In this document: in pieces, positions 26,966 through 34,536 of the stretch
Position numbering within the stretch: position 1 is the stretch's first letter
How the letters are laid out: every line of letters starts with the position of its first letter
Assembly (NCBI RefSeq): GCF_002899675.1
Contig: NZ_PKUU01000005.1
Coordinates: 220,074-284,073, forward strand
Direction of reading: 5' to 3'
DNA: 64,000 bases
Source of the DNA: Clostridium sp. chh4-2
GTDB lineage: Bacteria > Bacillota > Clostridia > Lachnospirales > Lachnospiraceae
Program-made: the position numbers and the translations under genes
The notes under the pieces: generated by a model
The model's database searches: none
The model's input: the letters and a program-made list of their open reading frames with translations, nothing else
What the model was told of the DNA's origin: nothing

Positions 26966-27763
26966 ATGATACCCATTACAAAACAAATCAAACAAATTAA
27001 CTGCTATGCCGATAAAAATAACCCGGTATGGATCGTAATACACGAAACAGACAATTATACCGCCGGTTCGGGAGCTAAAGCCCATTCAAAAGCGCATAAT
27101 AACGGCAATCTGAACACCTCTGTACATTACTATGTTGATGATCATTCTATTTATCAGACTCTCAGCCATAGTGATGGCGCTTGGGCTGTAGGTCATCAAT
27201 ATGGCACACCTCCAGTCCCCGGAGTCAGCAACTACAATTCCATCAACATTGAAATTTGTGTTAATCCAGACAGTGATTATGATATAGCCAGAAAAAATTG
27301 TATCGATCTTGTAAAATATTTAATCCAGGAAACAGGCATTGCTGCCGATCATGTTATTCGACATTACGATGCAAAACTCAAATGGTGTCCACGAAAGATG
27401 ATGGATAATCCAAAACTTTGGACAGAGTTTAAAGAACAATTGATCGCCAAAAAATCCGGGTGGCATCAAGAATGCGGTGGCTGGCGTTTTTATCTGGGAG
27501 ACACTGGCAATTATATATCGAATGACTGGTACTGGGATAGTAAGAACTGGTATTGGTTTGACGGAGCCGGAATGATGGTTTCCGACACATGGAAAACAGG
27601 TTCAGACGGTAAATGGTATTATCTAAGTTCTGATGGAAGTATGGCGAAAAATCAATGGATCATTTGGAATAATCGCTTATATAAGGTCACCGAAGATGGA
27701 AGCATGTTTCAAGGTGATATACATTTAAAAACTGATTCCAATGGAGCTTTGATTCAATACTAA
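26966..27763 (+). CDS. N-acetylmuramoyl-L-alanine amidase (endolysin)
   Basis: The 265-residue protein follows TCGGAGG. Residues ~15-160 are an Amidase_2-type catalytic domain. IVIHETDN gives the first zinc His, SVHYYVDDHSIYQTL follows, and VIRHYDAKLKWCPRKMM gives the second His and the Cys ligand region. Residues ~165-260 are choline-binding-type cell-wall repeats (WYWFDGAGMMVSDTWKTGSD, KWYYLSSDGSMAKNQW). It cleaves peptidoglycan for phage release or, in tailocin-like particles, for producer lysis. It has no signal peptide and would need a holin, but no holin gene is visible next to it. A terminator follows. Confidence 0.9.
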   Translation: MIPITKQIKQINCYADKNNPVWIVIHETDNYTAGSGAKAHSKAHNNGNLNTSVHYYVDDHSIYQTLSHSDGAWAVGHQYGTPPVPGVSNYNSINIEICVNPDSDYDIARKNCIDLVKYLIQETGIAADHVIRHYDAKLKWCPRKMMDNPKLWTEFKEQLIAKKSGWHQECGGWRFYLGDTGNYISNDWYWDSKNWYWFDGAGMMVSDTWKTGSDGKWYYLSSDGSMAKNQWIIWNNRLYKVTEDGSMFQGDIHLKTDSNGALIQY

Positions 27764-27822
27764 AGTCCAATGTTATATATTATAAAGTTTCAAAAACAGC
27801 TTAACTCCCAAATCAATCTTCC

Positions 27823-27864
27823 AAAATAAGGTAGCCGAATCCCCTTCAGCTACCTTATTTTTTT
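27823..27864 (+). terminator. Strong terminator at end of tail/lysis module
   Basis: AAAATAAGGTAGC pairs with GCTACCTTATTTT and is followed by further T residues. It is the last signal of the phage-like block. Confidence 0.75.
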
Positions 27865-28140
27865 CTTCCCCTCCCCCGCTCCAAAAATTCAATAAAAAAT
27901 TGGGCAATCCCTCCATTTTTTCCAAAAACCCCCTTGCCTAACTCCCCCAAATCAGTTACTATATTTACATAAATAATTATCCAATTATTTATACCCGCCA
28001 GTTCTGAAAAGAGTGCGGTTTTGCCCGTATAGCCGGTGTCCGGTCCCAAACACAACCATCCCGTGAACACGCGGCTGCTGGCGGCGTCTTTTTAACATTT
28101 TCTCCCTCTTCTGCATATCTTAAATAAAAAAGGAACTTTT
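27865..28140. other. Prophage/chromosome boundary zone without a clear gene
   Basis: The stretch is about 280 bp. An open frame on the minus strand (27855-28070) has a biased composition and runs through the terminator, so it is not accepted as a gene. No duplicated attachment core could be identified, because the other prophage end is outside the window. Confidence 0.35.
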
Positions 28141-28623
28141 ATGTCTTCTCTCTCCTATTCTCAAATTACAGGCACAATTTCTGAGATAACTTCTTATGAA
28201 AAGAATTGCTGCCATCAACTGATCTCAATAAATACAGCTTACGGCCCTGCCTCCATTGTCCTTTCTCCCAACACATATGTGGCAGAGAATGAAACATTGT
28301 GTCCCGGCATGACCATTACGGCTTTCTATGACACCAATCAGCCGGTTCCGCTGATCTATCCGCCCAGATATCAGGCTGTTGCCATTGCGGTTTTAAAAGA
28401 TGATGAAACGGTGGCTCTGCACTACTTCAATAATAATTTGGTGGCTTCAGATGACAGCTTAGTGCTCAATCTGTCCGAATCCACCGTTATTAAGACAGCC
28501 AATGGGCAATATTATAACTGTAAGCCCGGCGGCAATATCCTGCTGGTTTACTACCATACCACAACCCGGAGCATTCCTCCTCAGACAACTCCACATAAAA
28601 TCATCGTATTCTGTCAATATTAA
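28141..28623 (+). CDS. Conserved hypothetical protein
   Basis: The 160-residue protein starts 6 nt after AAAAAAGGAAC. It reads as a small beta-barrel-like protein (TGTISEITSYEKNCCHQLIS, GMTITAFYDTNQPVPLIYPP, YQAVAIAVLK). The first ~90 residues have an OB-fold-like strand order. It ends in HKIIVFCQY. It has no signal peptide or membrane segment. It is followed directly by a large palindromic repeat. It is not recognised as a named family member. Confidence 0.6.
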   Translation: MSSLSYSQITGTISEITSYEKNCCHQLISINTAYGPASIVLSPNTYVAENETLCPGMTITAFYDTNQPVPLIYPPRYQAVAIAVLKDDETVALHYFNNNLVASDDSLVLNLSESTVIKTANGQYYNCKPGGNILLVYYHTTTRSIPPQTTPHKIIVFCQY

Positions 28624-28642
28624 AAAGCCTGTAAACAAAAGA

Positions 28643-28858
28643 GTGTTCTTTCTTGGCTTTGGGTGCGGAGCAGCGCCGAAGGGTTAATATCCCGTGTCCG
28701 CTGGGCTTCCTACTCGCCATAAAAATGAACGTGACTGTCGGACACAAAATACATGTGTTCGCCAGTCACGTTCATTTTTACGGCTCATATTCAGATGGCG
28801 GTACACTGGGATATTAACCCTCCGGCGCTGCTCCGCACCCAAAGCCAAGAAAAAACAC
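28643..28858. repeat. Long intergenic palindrome, family P1 copy 1
   Basis: This 216-bp unit folds into one long hairpin. The outer arms (28643-28696 and 28804-28858) are nearly perfectly complementary, for example GGGTGCGGAGCAGCGCC with GGCGCTGCTCCGCACCC. An inner stem uses AAAAATGAACGTGAC with its inverse. A second copy at 45311-45546 shares the core, but its arms carry paired substitutions that keep base pairing. It may be a MITE-like element or a structured RNA/terminator. Confidence 0.8.
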
Positions 28859-28931
28859 AAAAGAGAAAATAACATTTAAAAATGCAAAGAAAAAACCGGG
28901 AAGCCGAATCTTCTTCCGCTTCCCGATTTAC

Positions 28932-29618
28932 TTATGCCTGCTGTTCAAAATAATCTTTATAATCCACTTCTATCGTATGTCTCATACGTTCCATACTATA
29001 ATACAAATGGGCGCTTAACGCTTTTTCCAGCCGGTTCATATCCTTGGCCTGGATGAGATCAAACAGCTCTGTATGTTCTTTTATAATCCTTGTAAAATCA
29101 GTTTCTGTTACAAAATCCAGCATTCGGAATCTGGTATAATGAAGCTGCTGTTCCTGAATCACGCCCCAAACCTTCATCTTATTGGTCGCTTCGAACCAGA
29201 GCGCATGCATCTGCGCATCCATCCGGTAAAACTGTTCAGCCTCAAAACCCGGCTGTTCAATCAGAAGCTGCTGTTTTCTGATCATATATCTGATATCTTC
29301 CAAAAGCATAGGCGTTGAAATCTCTAAAAAATCTCTGAGCACCATGCTCTCTACTGCCATCCTCATATAAATCATCTGTCTGATATTATTGAGGTTCAGC
29401 AAAGTTACGTAAGTGCCGGAATAGGGAACCGTATGTACAAATCCCTGTTCCTGAAGTCGCTGCAGAGCGTCCCTCACAGGCGTCCTCGACACTTCAAATC
29501 TGGCACAGATCTCATTTTCACTGATCGACTGCCCTGGTTTCAATTCCAGATCCAGAATTTCCCGCTTCAGGACATCGAATACCATCTCCCCGCGGTTTCT
29601 ATAGGTTTTTTCCACCAT
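28932..29618 (-). CDS. GntR-family (FCD/FadR type) transcriptional regulator
   Basis: The 228-residue protein has an N-terminal winged helix (residues ~10-75: ISENEICARFEVSRTPVRDA, LQRLQEQGFV) and a C-terminal all-helical FCD ligand domain (~85-215). The FCD domain has metal-ligand-type residues in MDAQMHALWFEA and LIQAKDMNRLEKALSAHLYY. Such regulators usually repress sugar-acid genes and are released by a metabolite. It follows the SDR gene by 24 bp on the same strand and is probably autoregulated with it. The tandem GTATAC palindromes upstream of the SDR fit this family's operators. Confidence 0.9.
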   Translation of the reverse strand: MVEKTYRNRGEMVFDVLKREILDLELKPGQSISENEICARFEVSRTPVRDALQRLQEQGFVHTVPYSGTYVTLLNLNNIRQMIYMRMAVESMVLRDFLEISTPMLLEDIRYMIRKQQLLIEQPGFEAEQFYRMDAQMHALWFEATNKMKVWGVIQEQQLHYTRFRMLDFVTETDFTRIIKEHTELFDLIQAKDMNRLEKALSAHLYYSMERMRHTIEVDYKDYFEQQA

Positions 29619-29642
29619 GTCAGCCTCCCTGTCTGAAAATAA

Positions 29643-30446
29643 TTACTGTGGCTGTTTTCCGATATAAGCCTGAATACCGCCGTCTACGTACAGAATCTGT
29701 CCATTTACAAAGTTAGATGCTTCAGATGCAAGGAATACAGCTGGTCCGCCTAAATCGGAAGCTTCACCCCAACGTCCTGCCGGTGTCTTTGAAACGATGA
29801 ACTGGTCAAATGGATGTCTGGAGCCATCAGCCTGTTTCTCACGAAGAGGAGCTGTCTGAGGTGTTGCGATATAGCCAGGTCCAATACCGTTACACTGAAT
29901 GTTGTACTCGCCGTATTCAGATGCAATATTTCTTGTCAGCATTTTCAGTCCGCCCTTAGCTGCTGCATATGCAGAAACTGTCTCACGTCCGAATTCAGAC
30001 ATCATGGAGCAGATGTTGATGATCTTTCCGCTTCCCTTTTTGATCATGCTCGGAATAACTGCTTTGGATACGATAAATGGAGCGTTCAAGTCTACGTCGA
30101 TAACCTGTCTGAAGTCTTTTGCTGCCATCTCGATCATAGGGATACGTTTGATGATTCCTGCATTGTTAACCAGAATATCAACAACGCCTACTTCTTCTTC
30201 AATTTTAGCGATTAAAGCGTTAACAGCGTCTTCATCTGTAACGTCACAAACATAGCCATGAGCCTTGATGCCTTCTGCTTCGTATGCTGCGATTCCCTTA
30301 TCTACCAATTCCTGTTTAATATCATTAAATACGATTGTTGCTCCTGCTGCTGCCATTGACTGTGCGATTGCAAAACCAATACCGTAAGAAGCACCTGTAA
30401 TTAAAGCAATTTTGCCGTCCAATGAAAAATTGTTAATGTTATTCAT
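29643..30446 (-). CDS. SDR dehydrogenase (gluconate 5-dehydrogenase / KduD-like)
   Basis: The start at 30446 (MNNINNFSLDGKIALITGAS) is best spaced from AAAAGGAGAA; the ATG at 30452 is too close. The 267-residue protein has TGASYGIGFAIA (NAD(P) binding, ~17-28), NNAGI (~93), catalytic Ser and Y-x-x-x-K in SAYAAAKGGL (~160), and a C-terminal GGIQAYIG. Members of this group interconvert 5-keto-gluconate/gluconate or 2-keto-3-deoxy-gluconate forms in the cytoplasm. The GntR/FCD partner supports sugar-acid catabolism. The exact substrate cannot be read from sequence. Confidence 0.85.
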   Translation of the reverse strand: MNNINNFSLDGKIALITGASYGIGFAIAQSMAAAGATIVFNDIKQELVDKGIAAYEAEGIKAHGYVCDVTDEDAVNALIAKIEEEVGVVDILVNNAGIIKRIPMIEMAAKDFRQVIDVDLNAPFIVSKAVIPSMIKKGSGKIINICSMMSEFGRETVSAYAAAKGGLKMLTRNIASEYGEYNIQCNGIGPGYIATPQTAPLREKQADGSRHPFDQFIVSKTPAGRWGEASDLGGPAVFLASEASNFVNGQILYVDGGIQAYIGKQPQ

Positions 30447-30486
30447 GTTCATTCTCCTTTTCTTAAATAATAGATTATTAGATTCT

Positions 30487-30522
30487 AATTGTATACAAAC
30501 TTTATAATCTGTATACAAGTTG
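30487..30522 (-). promoter_or_regulatory. Promoter with two GntR-type operators upstream of the SDR
   Basis: On the minus strand TTGTAT and TATACA are separated by 17 bp and form a sigma-A-like promoter. Palindromic GTATAC cores at 30491-30496 and 30511-30516, each with TTG/CAA flanks, lie 20 bp apart and overlap both promoter hexamers. This is consistent with FCD-type GntR repression. Binding is inferred. Confidence 0.55.
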
Positions 30523-30652
30523 TTATGTATATAAATTAGCACATCTGTGCCGCTTTTGCAATACCTATTTTATACAAAGGAGAAAAATATTTTAGTGCAC
30601 TTTGACTTTTCACTTTTTTTCTGTCTGACCCGCAGAGATTCGTGACTCCTGA

Positions 30653-30695
30653 AAAAGGCAGCTCTTATCCCCGCATAATAAGAGCTGCCTTTTTC
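30653..30695. terminator. Bidirectional terminator
   Basis: AAAAAGGCAGCTCTTAT pairs with ATAAGAGCTGCCTTTTT. T-tracts lie on both strands. It separates the SDR promoter region from the small gene at 30704. Confidence 0.75.
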
Positions 30696-30703
30696 ATATT
30701 TCA

Positions 30704-30856
30704 TCAATCGGATTTTCTTTTCGTATTTGGTCCCATGCCTTCTCTTCTGGAATTGTGGGTCTGATTCTGATTTTCCGGCTTCACTTTTTCTGTGATGCTG
30801 TTGAACTTCTCATTGGACTTCTTTTGATTTAATTTTTCCTGTTTGTCTTTTTCCAT
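30704..30856 (-). CDS. Small basic hydrophilic protein
   Basis: The start MEKDKQEKLNQKKSNEKFNS at 30856 follows CGGAAGG. The 50-residue product is lysine-, glutamine- and asparagine-rich and predicted disordered, ending GMGPNTKRKSD. It ends close to a terminator. Similar tiny charged proteins are common in sporulating Clostridia. The function is not known. Confidence 0.5.
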   Translation of the reverse strand: MEKDKQEKLNQKKSNEKFNSITEKVKPENQNQTHNSRREGMGPNTKRKSD

Positions 30857-30904
30857 GCCTTCCGCCTTTCTGTACTGCCGCCCGGCGCGGTTGATGCATA
30901 TCAA

Positions 30905-31110
30905 TTCATTTTACTCCGGATTCCGCTTCAGTACTAGTATGATCCCGGCGCATCTTTAATATGTAGAAAACGGCGAACTCTCTCATTTTTCCGGTGTGTT
31001 AAAACTCTGCAAATATTTCGTTCAGATTCCGTTACAATCGGCCGGAAACTCTTTTTTCACACATCAAATAAATATATAATATGCAAAAAAGCATGAGGAG
31101 GCATTCATTA
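30905..31110. other. Intergenic region
   Basis: No gene is recognised. It holds the Shine-Dalgarno (GAGGAGG, about 31095-31101) of the following mini-membrane protein and presumably its promoter. Confidence 0.35.
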
Positions 31111-31254
31111 ATGAATATAGGCATTATAATTATCATGATCATCTATGGCTTGATCGGCGGACTTTCCACACTTTTTCTCTTTTTAGGCATGCCCGGTCTT
31201 ATCATTTGGAAAATCTACCGCAGGATAAAATATCATACGGCGCTCACCGATTAA
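31111..31254 (+). CDS. Small membrane protein (47 residues)
   Basis: A very strong Shine-Dalgarno (GAGGAGG) precedes ATG. MNIGIIIIMIIYGLIGGLST then LFLFLGMPGLIIWKIYRR form a long hydrophobic stretch with one kink. The C-terminus is positively charged. One or two membrane spans are likely. The function is unknown. Confidence 0.55.
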   Translation: MNIGIIIIMIIYGLIGGLSTLFLFLGMPGLIIWKIYRRIKYHTALTD

Positions 31255-31432
31255 CTGTTTAATCCCGGCTTCTTCTTAGGAAATGAATAACTCTCTGCAT
31301 CAGGATAAGGCCTGCACCTTATCCTTTTCTTTTGTTCCGGCCAAAATAGTTAAGGATTAGTTAAGGAATCCCCATATCTATTGTTTTAATTTCCAATCGG
31401 ACATATACTAATCACATAAGGAGGTGCATTTT

Positions 31433-31528
31433 ATGCTGGGTCAAATTCTTATCGTTTTTCTTGTATTAACGTTTGTTATTAAGTACTGTATAGCATTCTA
31501 TGCTACCATGAAAACCTTTTTACACTAA
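31433..31528 (+). CDS. Tiny membrane peptide (31 residues)
   Basis: AAGGAGGTG lies 6 nt before ATG. MLGQILIVFLVLTFVIKYCI then AFYATMKTFLH form a single hydrophobic helix with a short tail. The strong ribosome site is the main evidence. The function is unknown. Confidence 0.45.
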   Translation: MLGQILIVFLVLTFVIKYCIAFYATMKTFLH

Positions 31529-31616
31529 AGCCAGAGTTACACTCTCTTTAGCCGGTGGCAATGAGAAATGTTAACTTTTCCCGATACCTGACATAATATA
31601 ACATTTCAAATACCAT

Positions 31617-31660
31617 AAAAAATACGGACTATTGGGTTTTTCCCAATAGTCCGTATTTTT
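31617..31660. terminator. Bidirectional terminator
   Basis: AAAAATACGGACTATTGGG is perfectly inverted as CCCAATAGTCCGTATTTTT around a short T loop. It serves the small plus-strand genes and the minus-strand DUF1540 gene. Confidence 0.8.
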
Positions 31661-31736
31661 ATTTTAACCGGCTTATAACCTCTGCGCTAAAAATCACTCT
31701 TCTTCCCGCAGAGTCCAAATCAACTATCTTGTCTGA

Positions 31737-31901
31737 TTAAGCCTTATTTACAAATGATTCGCAGTCAGTACATTCTTTTTTTGTTGGGTTTGCTTCATGA
31801 GTACCAACTTTGATTCTTTCCAACGTACAGTATTCATCGTTCTGAGCATGATAAGCGCAGTTGTAAATGGAACACATAATGCTAGGGTTCTTCTCTTTCA
31901 T
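31737..31901 (-). CDS. DUF1540 cysteine-containing small protein
   Basis: The start MKEKNPSIMCSIYNCAYHAQ at 31901 follows AAAAGGAGG. The 54-residue product has four cysteines in the pattern C-x4-C ... C ... C-x2-C (CSIYNC, YCTLERIKVG, CTDCESFV). This is the signature of the DUF1540 family of small, probably metal-binding proteins frequent in spore-forming Firmicutes. The function is unknown. Confidence 0.8.
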   Translation of the reverse strand: MKEKNPSIMCSIYNCAYHAQNDEYCTLERIKVGTHEANPTKKECTDCESFVNKA

Positions 31902-32239
31902 TGATCGTATACCTCCTTTTGATTTTGTTATTATTATTAACAAAACAGAAGAAAATATAATAGCAAAAATTTCCGTAAAATTATCACCGAAAAATTTAAC
32001 AGACTGCAGTTAAACATACAATCAGACTCCGTCCCATAAAAAACAGTGGATAATGCCCCAGAAAAGGGAGGAGGCCGGTCAGGATCGCTCCCGCCGGCCG
32101 AGTATTATGAAAAAAATTTTATAAGCGTTTTTCTCTTACAAGATATAGTATAGAGAAAAAATATGAGCAGTCTATTGCTGAAATATGAACGATTTGTAAG
32201 AAGTTTGTGAAGAAATGAGTATCTTATCAAAATTAAAAC
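31902..32239. other. Intergenic region
   Basis: No gene is recognised in this AT-rich stretch. It contains a GC-rich hairpin (GGCCGG...CCGGCC) near 32072-32100. The left part should contain the promoter of the minus-strand DUF1540 gene. Confidence 0.35.
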
Positions 32240-32240
32240 A

Positions 32241-32279
32241 GCTGCTGTTACAGAGATCAGTCCTCCCTGTAACAGCAGC
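32241..32279 (-). terminator. Terminator of the cotJ operon
   Basis: GCTGCTGTTACAG pairs perfectly with CTGTAACAGCAGC. On the minus strand it is followed by TGTTTTAATTTTG. It lies about 50 bp after the cotJC stop. Confidence 0.65.
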
Positions 32280-32332
32280 CGCCATTAATATTTTATCTTA
32301 CCCGGCTGTATCCCCTTGATGCAAAAACAAAA

Positions 32333-32758
32333 CTAATTCATTGTTCCGCCCTGGAATTTATCAAATCCCGGATTAAATGCATAGAAATCTTTGCTGTCAA
32401 GCTTCTCCTGACAAATTCTGAGAGCCTCGCCGAAACGTTGGAAATGAACAATTTCTCTTTCCCTTAAATAGCGGATCGGATCGCATACTTCAGGATCTTT
32501 CACCACTCTCAGGATGTTGTCATATGTGGTTCTGGCTTTCTGTTCGGCCGCCATATCTTCATGCAGGTCAGTAATAATATCACCCTTAGACTGGAATTCA
32601 CATGCATTAAAAGGAATTCCTCCGGCCGCCTGAGGCCAGATACCGTTGGTATGATCGATATAATAAGGACCTAAACCGGAATCTGCAATCTGCTCGGCCG
32701 TCAGCCCTTTTGTCAGCTGGTGTACGATAGCAGCTATGATTTCCCAGTGCGCAAGTTC
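32333..32758 (-). CDS. cotJC: cotJC 3' segment (interrupted gene)
   Basis: This minus-strand open frame encodes the C-terminal ~140 residues of the spore-coat manganese catalase CotJC. It starts exactly at the element core with ELAHWEIIAAIVHQLTKGLT and contains LGPYYIDHTNGIWPQAAGGI, DLHEDMAAEQKART and REREIVHFQRFGEAL, which hold Mn-ligand Glu/His positions. No start codon or Shine-Dalgarno lies at its beginning. Internally the frame is intact. Joining at the core (32757-32758 with 36144-36145) gives a 618-nt gene of 205 residues, in frame, the usual CotJC size. Confidence 0.93.
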   Translation of the reverse strand, partial: ELAHWEIIAAIVHQLTKGLTAEQIADSGLGPYYIDHTNGIWPQAAGGIPFNACEFQSKGDIITDLHEDMAAEQKARTTYDNILRVVKDPEVCDPIRYLREREIVHFQRFGEALRICQEKLDSKDFYAFNPGFDKFQGGTMN

Positions 32759-32771
32759 GTCGGGTGTCAGA
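32756..32771. other. Left attachment junction of the cotJC element
   Basis: The cotJC codon GAA (minus strand 32758-32756) contains the core. Immediately inside is the arm GTCGGGTGTCAGA, which mirrors the right-end arm. Confidence 0.8.
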
Positions 32772-32847
32772 AAGTGACTGTCAGTTCATACAAGAGCATT
32801 TCATTCAGGACGGGAATTCATATATTCCCGCCCTTCTGGCATGCGTT

Positions 32848-33087
32848 TTAATCTTCCGGATCTAAATCATCAAATATATCCGAATTATAAAACTCCCGGA
32901 TGCTGATCCCCAGCCCTTCTGCAATTTTCTTAACATTAGCAATTCCAGGATTCTTACTTTTTCCATGAAGAATGCTTTTAACCGTCGACGACGGCATTCC
33001 GGTCAAATAGATCAGCGCATATTCAGAAATCCTTCGTTCCCTGCACAATTCTTTTATCCGTTTTATTGTTGCCTCTTGTATTGTCAT
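32848..33087 (-). CDS. XRE-family helix-turn-helix regulator
   Basis: The 79-residue protein reads MTIQEATIKRIKELCRERRI, then SEYALIYLTGMPSSTVKSIL and GIANVKKIAEGLGISIREFY. This is a complete HTH_3 domain with little else, ending in an acidic tail (DIFDDLDPED). It sits at the left end of the cotJC element, transcribed outward. It could control the recombinase, but nothing in the sequence proves that. Similar single-domain regulators are common both in mobile elements and in the chromosome. Confidence 0.85.
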   Translation of the reverse strand: MTIQEATIKRIKELCRERRISEYALIYLTGMPSSTVKSILHGKSKNPGIANVKKIAEGLGISIREFYNSDIFDDLDPED

Positions 33088-33119
33088 GCTCTCATCTCCC
33101 TTGTATATACTAAATATAA

Positions 33120-33345
33120 TACAAGCCCCTTATTTTATCAAATTGTTTTTACAAATAATCAATAATAATTTGATAAAATTACAATTATAATCATTTTAAA
33201 GCACAGTATATGCATATATATTCTATTTATAAGATTTTTCAAGTTTATCGTTATAATAATACTGATAACGCTTCTCTTCTTTATCCGGCTTCATTTTTAT
33301 AAATTTTCTCATTTCATCACATACTACAATCGGAGGTGATAATTG
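33120..33345. promoter_or_regulatory. AT-rich regulatory region inside the element
   Basis: This gap between divergent genes includes CTCATTTCATCACATACTAC (33309-33328). It resembles CTCATTTCCACATACAAT upstream of the recombinase, suggesting shared control. The -10-like part is close to sigma-E form, but lies very near the Shine-Dalgarno. Confidence 0.35.
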
Positions 33346-33492
33346 ATGAGCGATTTATATGTCCACTCTGACGCAGATTCTTATGGAGACGGGGATGTTC
33401 CAGAGGTTGATACAGAACCATATCAGGCTAAAATTGTAGAACCGCTGCCTGAATCATCCAGACCCCGGCGGGACGGCCCCGGCGGCGAGTAA
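33346..33492 (+). CDS. Small acidic protein in the cotJC element
   Basis: The 48-residue product MSDLYVHSDADSYGDGDVPE continues with VDTEPYQAKIVEPLPESSRP and ends RRDGPGGE. It is preceded by CGGAGGTGAT. It is strongly acidic and probably disordered. A rho-independent terminator follows. It has no recognised family. Confidence 0.6.
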   Translation: MSDLYVHSDADSYGDGDVPEVDTEPYQAKIVEPLPESSRPRRDGPGGE

Positions 33493-33540
33493 ATGTGTTG
33501 TACGAAAACAAGGATTTAGTAACAGAAATACCCATGGAAA

Positions 33541-33576
33541 AGGAAGGCTCAGCGGCAGCAGGGCCTTCCTTTTTTT
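33541..33576 (+). terminator. Rho-independent terminator
   Basis: AGGAAGGC pairs with GCCTTCCT and is followed by TTTTTTT. It ends the small acidic gene. Confidence 0.8.
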
Positions 33577-33687
33577 GTAATAAAAATTAATAAATCAGCT
33601 GCTATCTCTTACTCTAATTTTTATTTATACTCATATTAAGTTAAAAAGAGATCACTTTCATCAAAAGGGGCTGTTTTTATTTTTTAT

Positions 33688-34140
33688 ATGCTGCTCCTGT
33701 TGGCAATCCTGTTCAGAACAAGCCATACATACAGATCAGTCAATCTGGTTCCTTTCCGTTCCATTTATAGTTATTTGTCAGGTACAGATATCGTTTTTCA
33801 TTCCTTCGCGTTTACCAATGTAATAGGAAATATTGTTATATTCTTACCGTTTGGCGTTTATTTAGCTTTATTTAATCCTGACAAAAGATTATTTAAAAAT
33901 GTTTTATTTGTATTTTTATTCAGCTTATCCGTTGAAATCCTGCAATATACTTTAAAATTAGGAATTGGTGATATTGACGACGTGATTCTGAACTGTTTAG
34001 GCGGAGCTTTAGGAATCGCTGCATACAAAATTTTGCTGTCAATTTTCAAGGACGCTGATAAAGTCAGGCATCTCATTGAAATCCTCGCGCCAACCGTCGG
34101 AATTCTCAGTTTCCTTTTTCTATTCCTATATAATCTATAG
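33688..34140 (+). CDS. VanZ-like membrane protein
   Basis: The 150-residue protein has at least four hydrophobic segments. It carries the VanZ-family signature: SVNLVPFRSIYSYL, then NVIGNIVIFLPFGVYLAL, SVEILQYTLKLGIGDIDDVI and LNCLGGALGIAAY. VanZ-like proteins are membrane proteins of largely unknown function; one gives low-level teicoplanin resistance. The ATG at 33688 is far from AAAAGGGG (33663-33670); a non-ATG start about 10 nt upstream is possible. It is cargo of the cotJC element with no obvious link to recombination. Confidence 0.8.
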   Translation: MLLLLAILFRTSHTYRSVNLVPFRSIYSYLSGTDIVFHSFAFTNVIGNIVIFLPFGVYLALFNPDKRLFKNVLFVFLFSLSVEILQYTLKLGIGDIDDVILNCLGGALGIAAYKILLSIFKDADKVRHLIEILAPTVGILSFLFLFLYNL

Positions 34141-34215
34141 TCTGTAAATGCGGCCCGAAATAAACTGTAGCTGCAAATACCTGCCCATGCAGCTGCTTCC
34201 TGATTTCCCTAAAAT

Positions 34216-34410
34216 TTACCCCCTGCTATTAAAATGATCCTCATGAAAGCCAAATTGATCCCCGTTCTTCCTTTCTTTATGAATATAATTCTGTGTAATC
34301 AGTTTCACAACATCATCCATTCTTTGTTTTCGTTCATCCTCACAATCAGGTCCGGCATCATCGTCAATTTTCAGAACACTATTTCCGATCTTCATTTCCA
34401 TAACGATCAT
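34216..34410 (-). CDS. Small acidic protein
   Basis: The ATG at 34410 follows GGGAGGTGAATATC. The product (MIVMEMKIGNSVLKIDDDAG, then PDCEDERKQRMDDVVKLITQ and NYIHKERKNGDQFGFHEDHF) is 64 residues. It has an N-terminal beta hairpin and a helix. It is divergent from the recombinase gene. The function is unknown; a DNA-mimic or directionality-factor role can be imagined but is not shown. Confidence 0.6.
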   Translation of the reverse strand: MIVMEMKIGNSVLKIDDDAGPDCEDERKQRMDDVVKLITQNYIHKERKNGDQFGFHEDHFNSRG

Positions 34411-34495
34411 GATATTCACCTCCCGTTAAATGTATGTGAAGCTGGTTGTACGACTTGCTGTATTTCTTAAAAAGAATGGGCAGGCGCTGTATTTT

Positions 34496-34528
34496 TTCTC
34501 CTCATTTCCACATACAATCAATAAGGAG
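34496..34528 (+). promoter_or_regulatory. Possible sigma-E-type promoter of the recombinase
   Basis: CATACAAT (34511-34518) matches the sigma-E -10 consensus CATACAMT. Upstream, GTATTTT at 15 bp is a partial -35 match. The predicted transcription start would fall at or in the Shine-Dalgarno (AAGGAG, 34523-34528), which weakens the call. The B. subtilis skin recombinase gene is sigma-E dependent. Confidence 0.35.
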
Positions 34529-34536
34529 ATGATACA

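Noticed and set aside
27855..28070. Minus-strand ORF with a GKT-like string
   Set aside because: It runs through a terminator, has no ribosome site and has biased composition. The P-loop resemblance is by chance.
28643..28858. CRISPR or rRNA-like structure at the palindromes
   Set aside because: There are single palindromic units, not regularly spaced direct repeats with spacers. No Cas genes are present.
28684..28879. ORFs inside palindromic repeats (also 45335-45690)
   Set aside because: They exist on both strands because the DNA is palindromic, lack Shine-Dalgarno sites and show no protein-like pattern.
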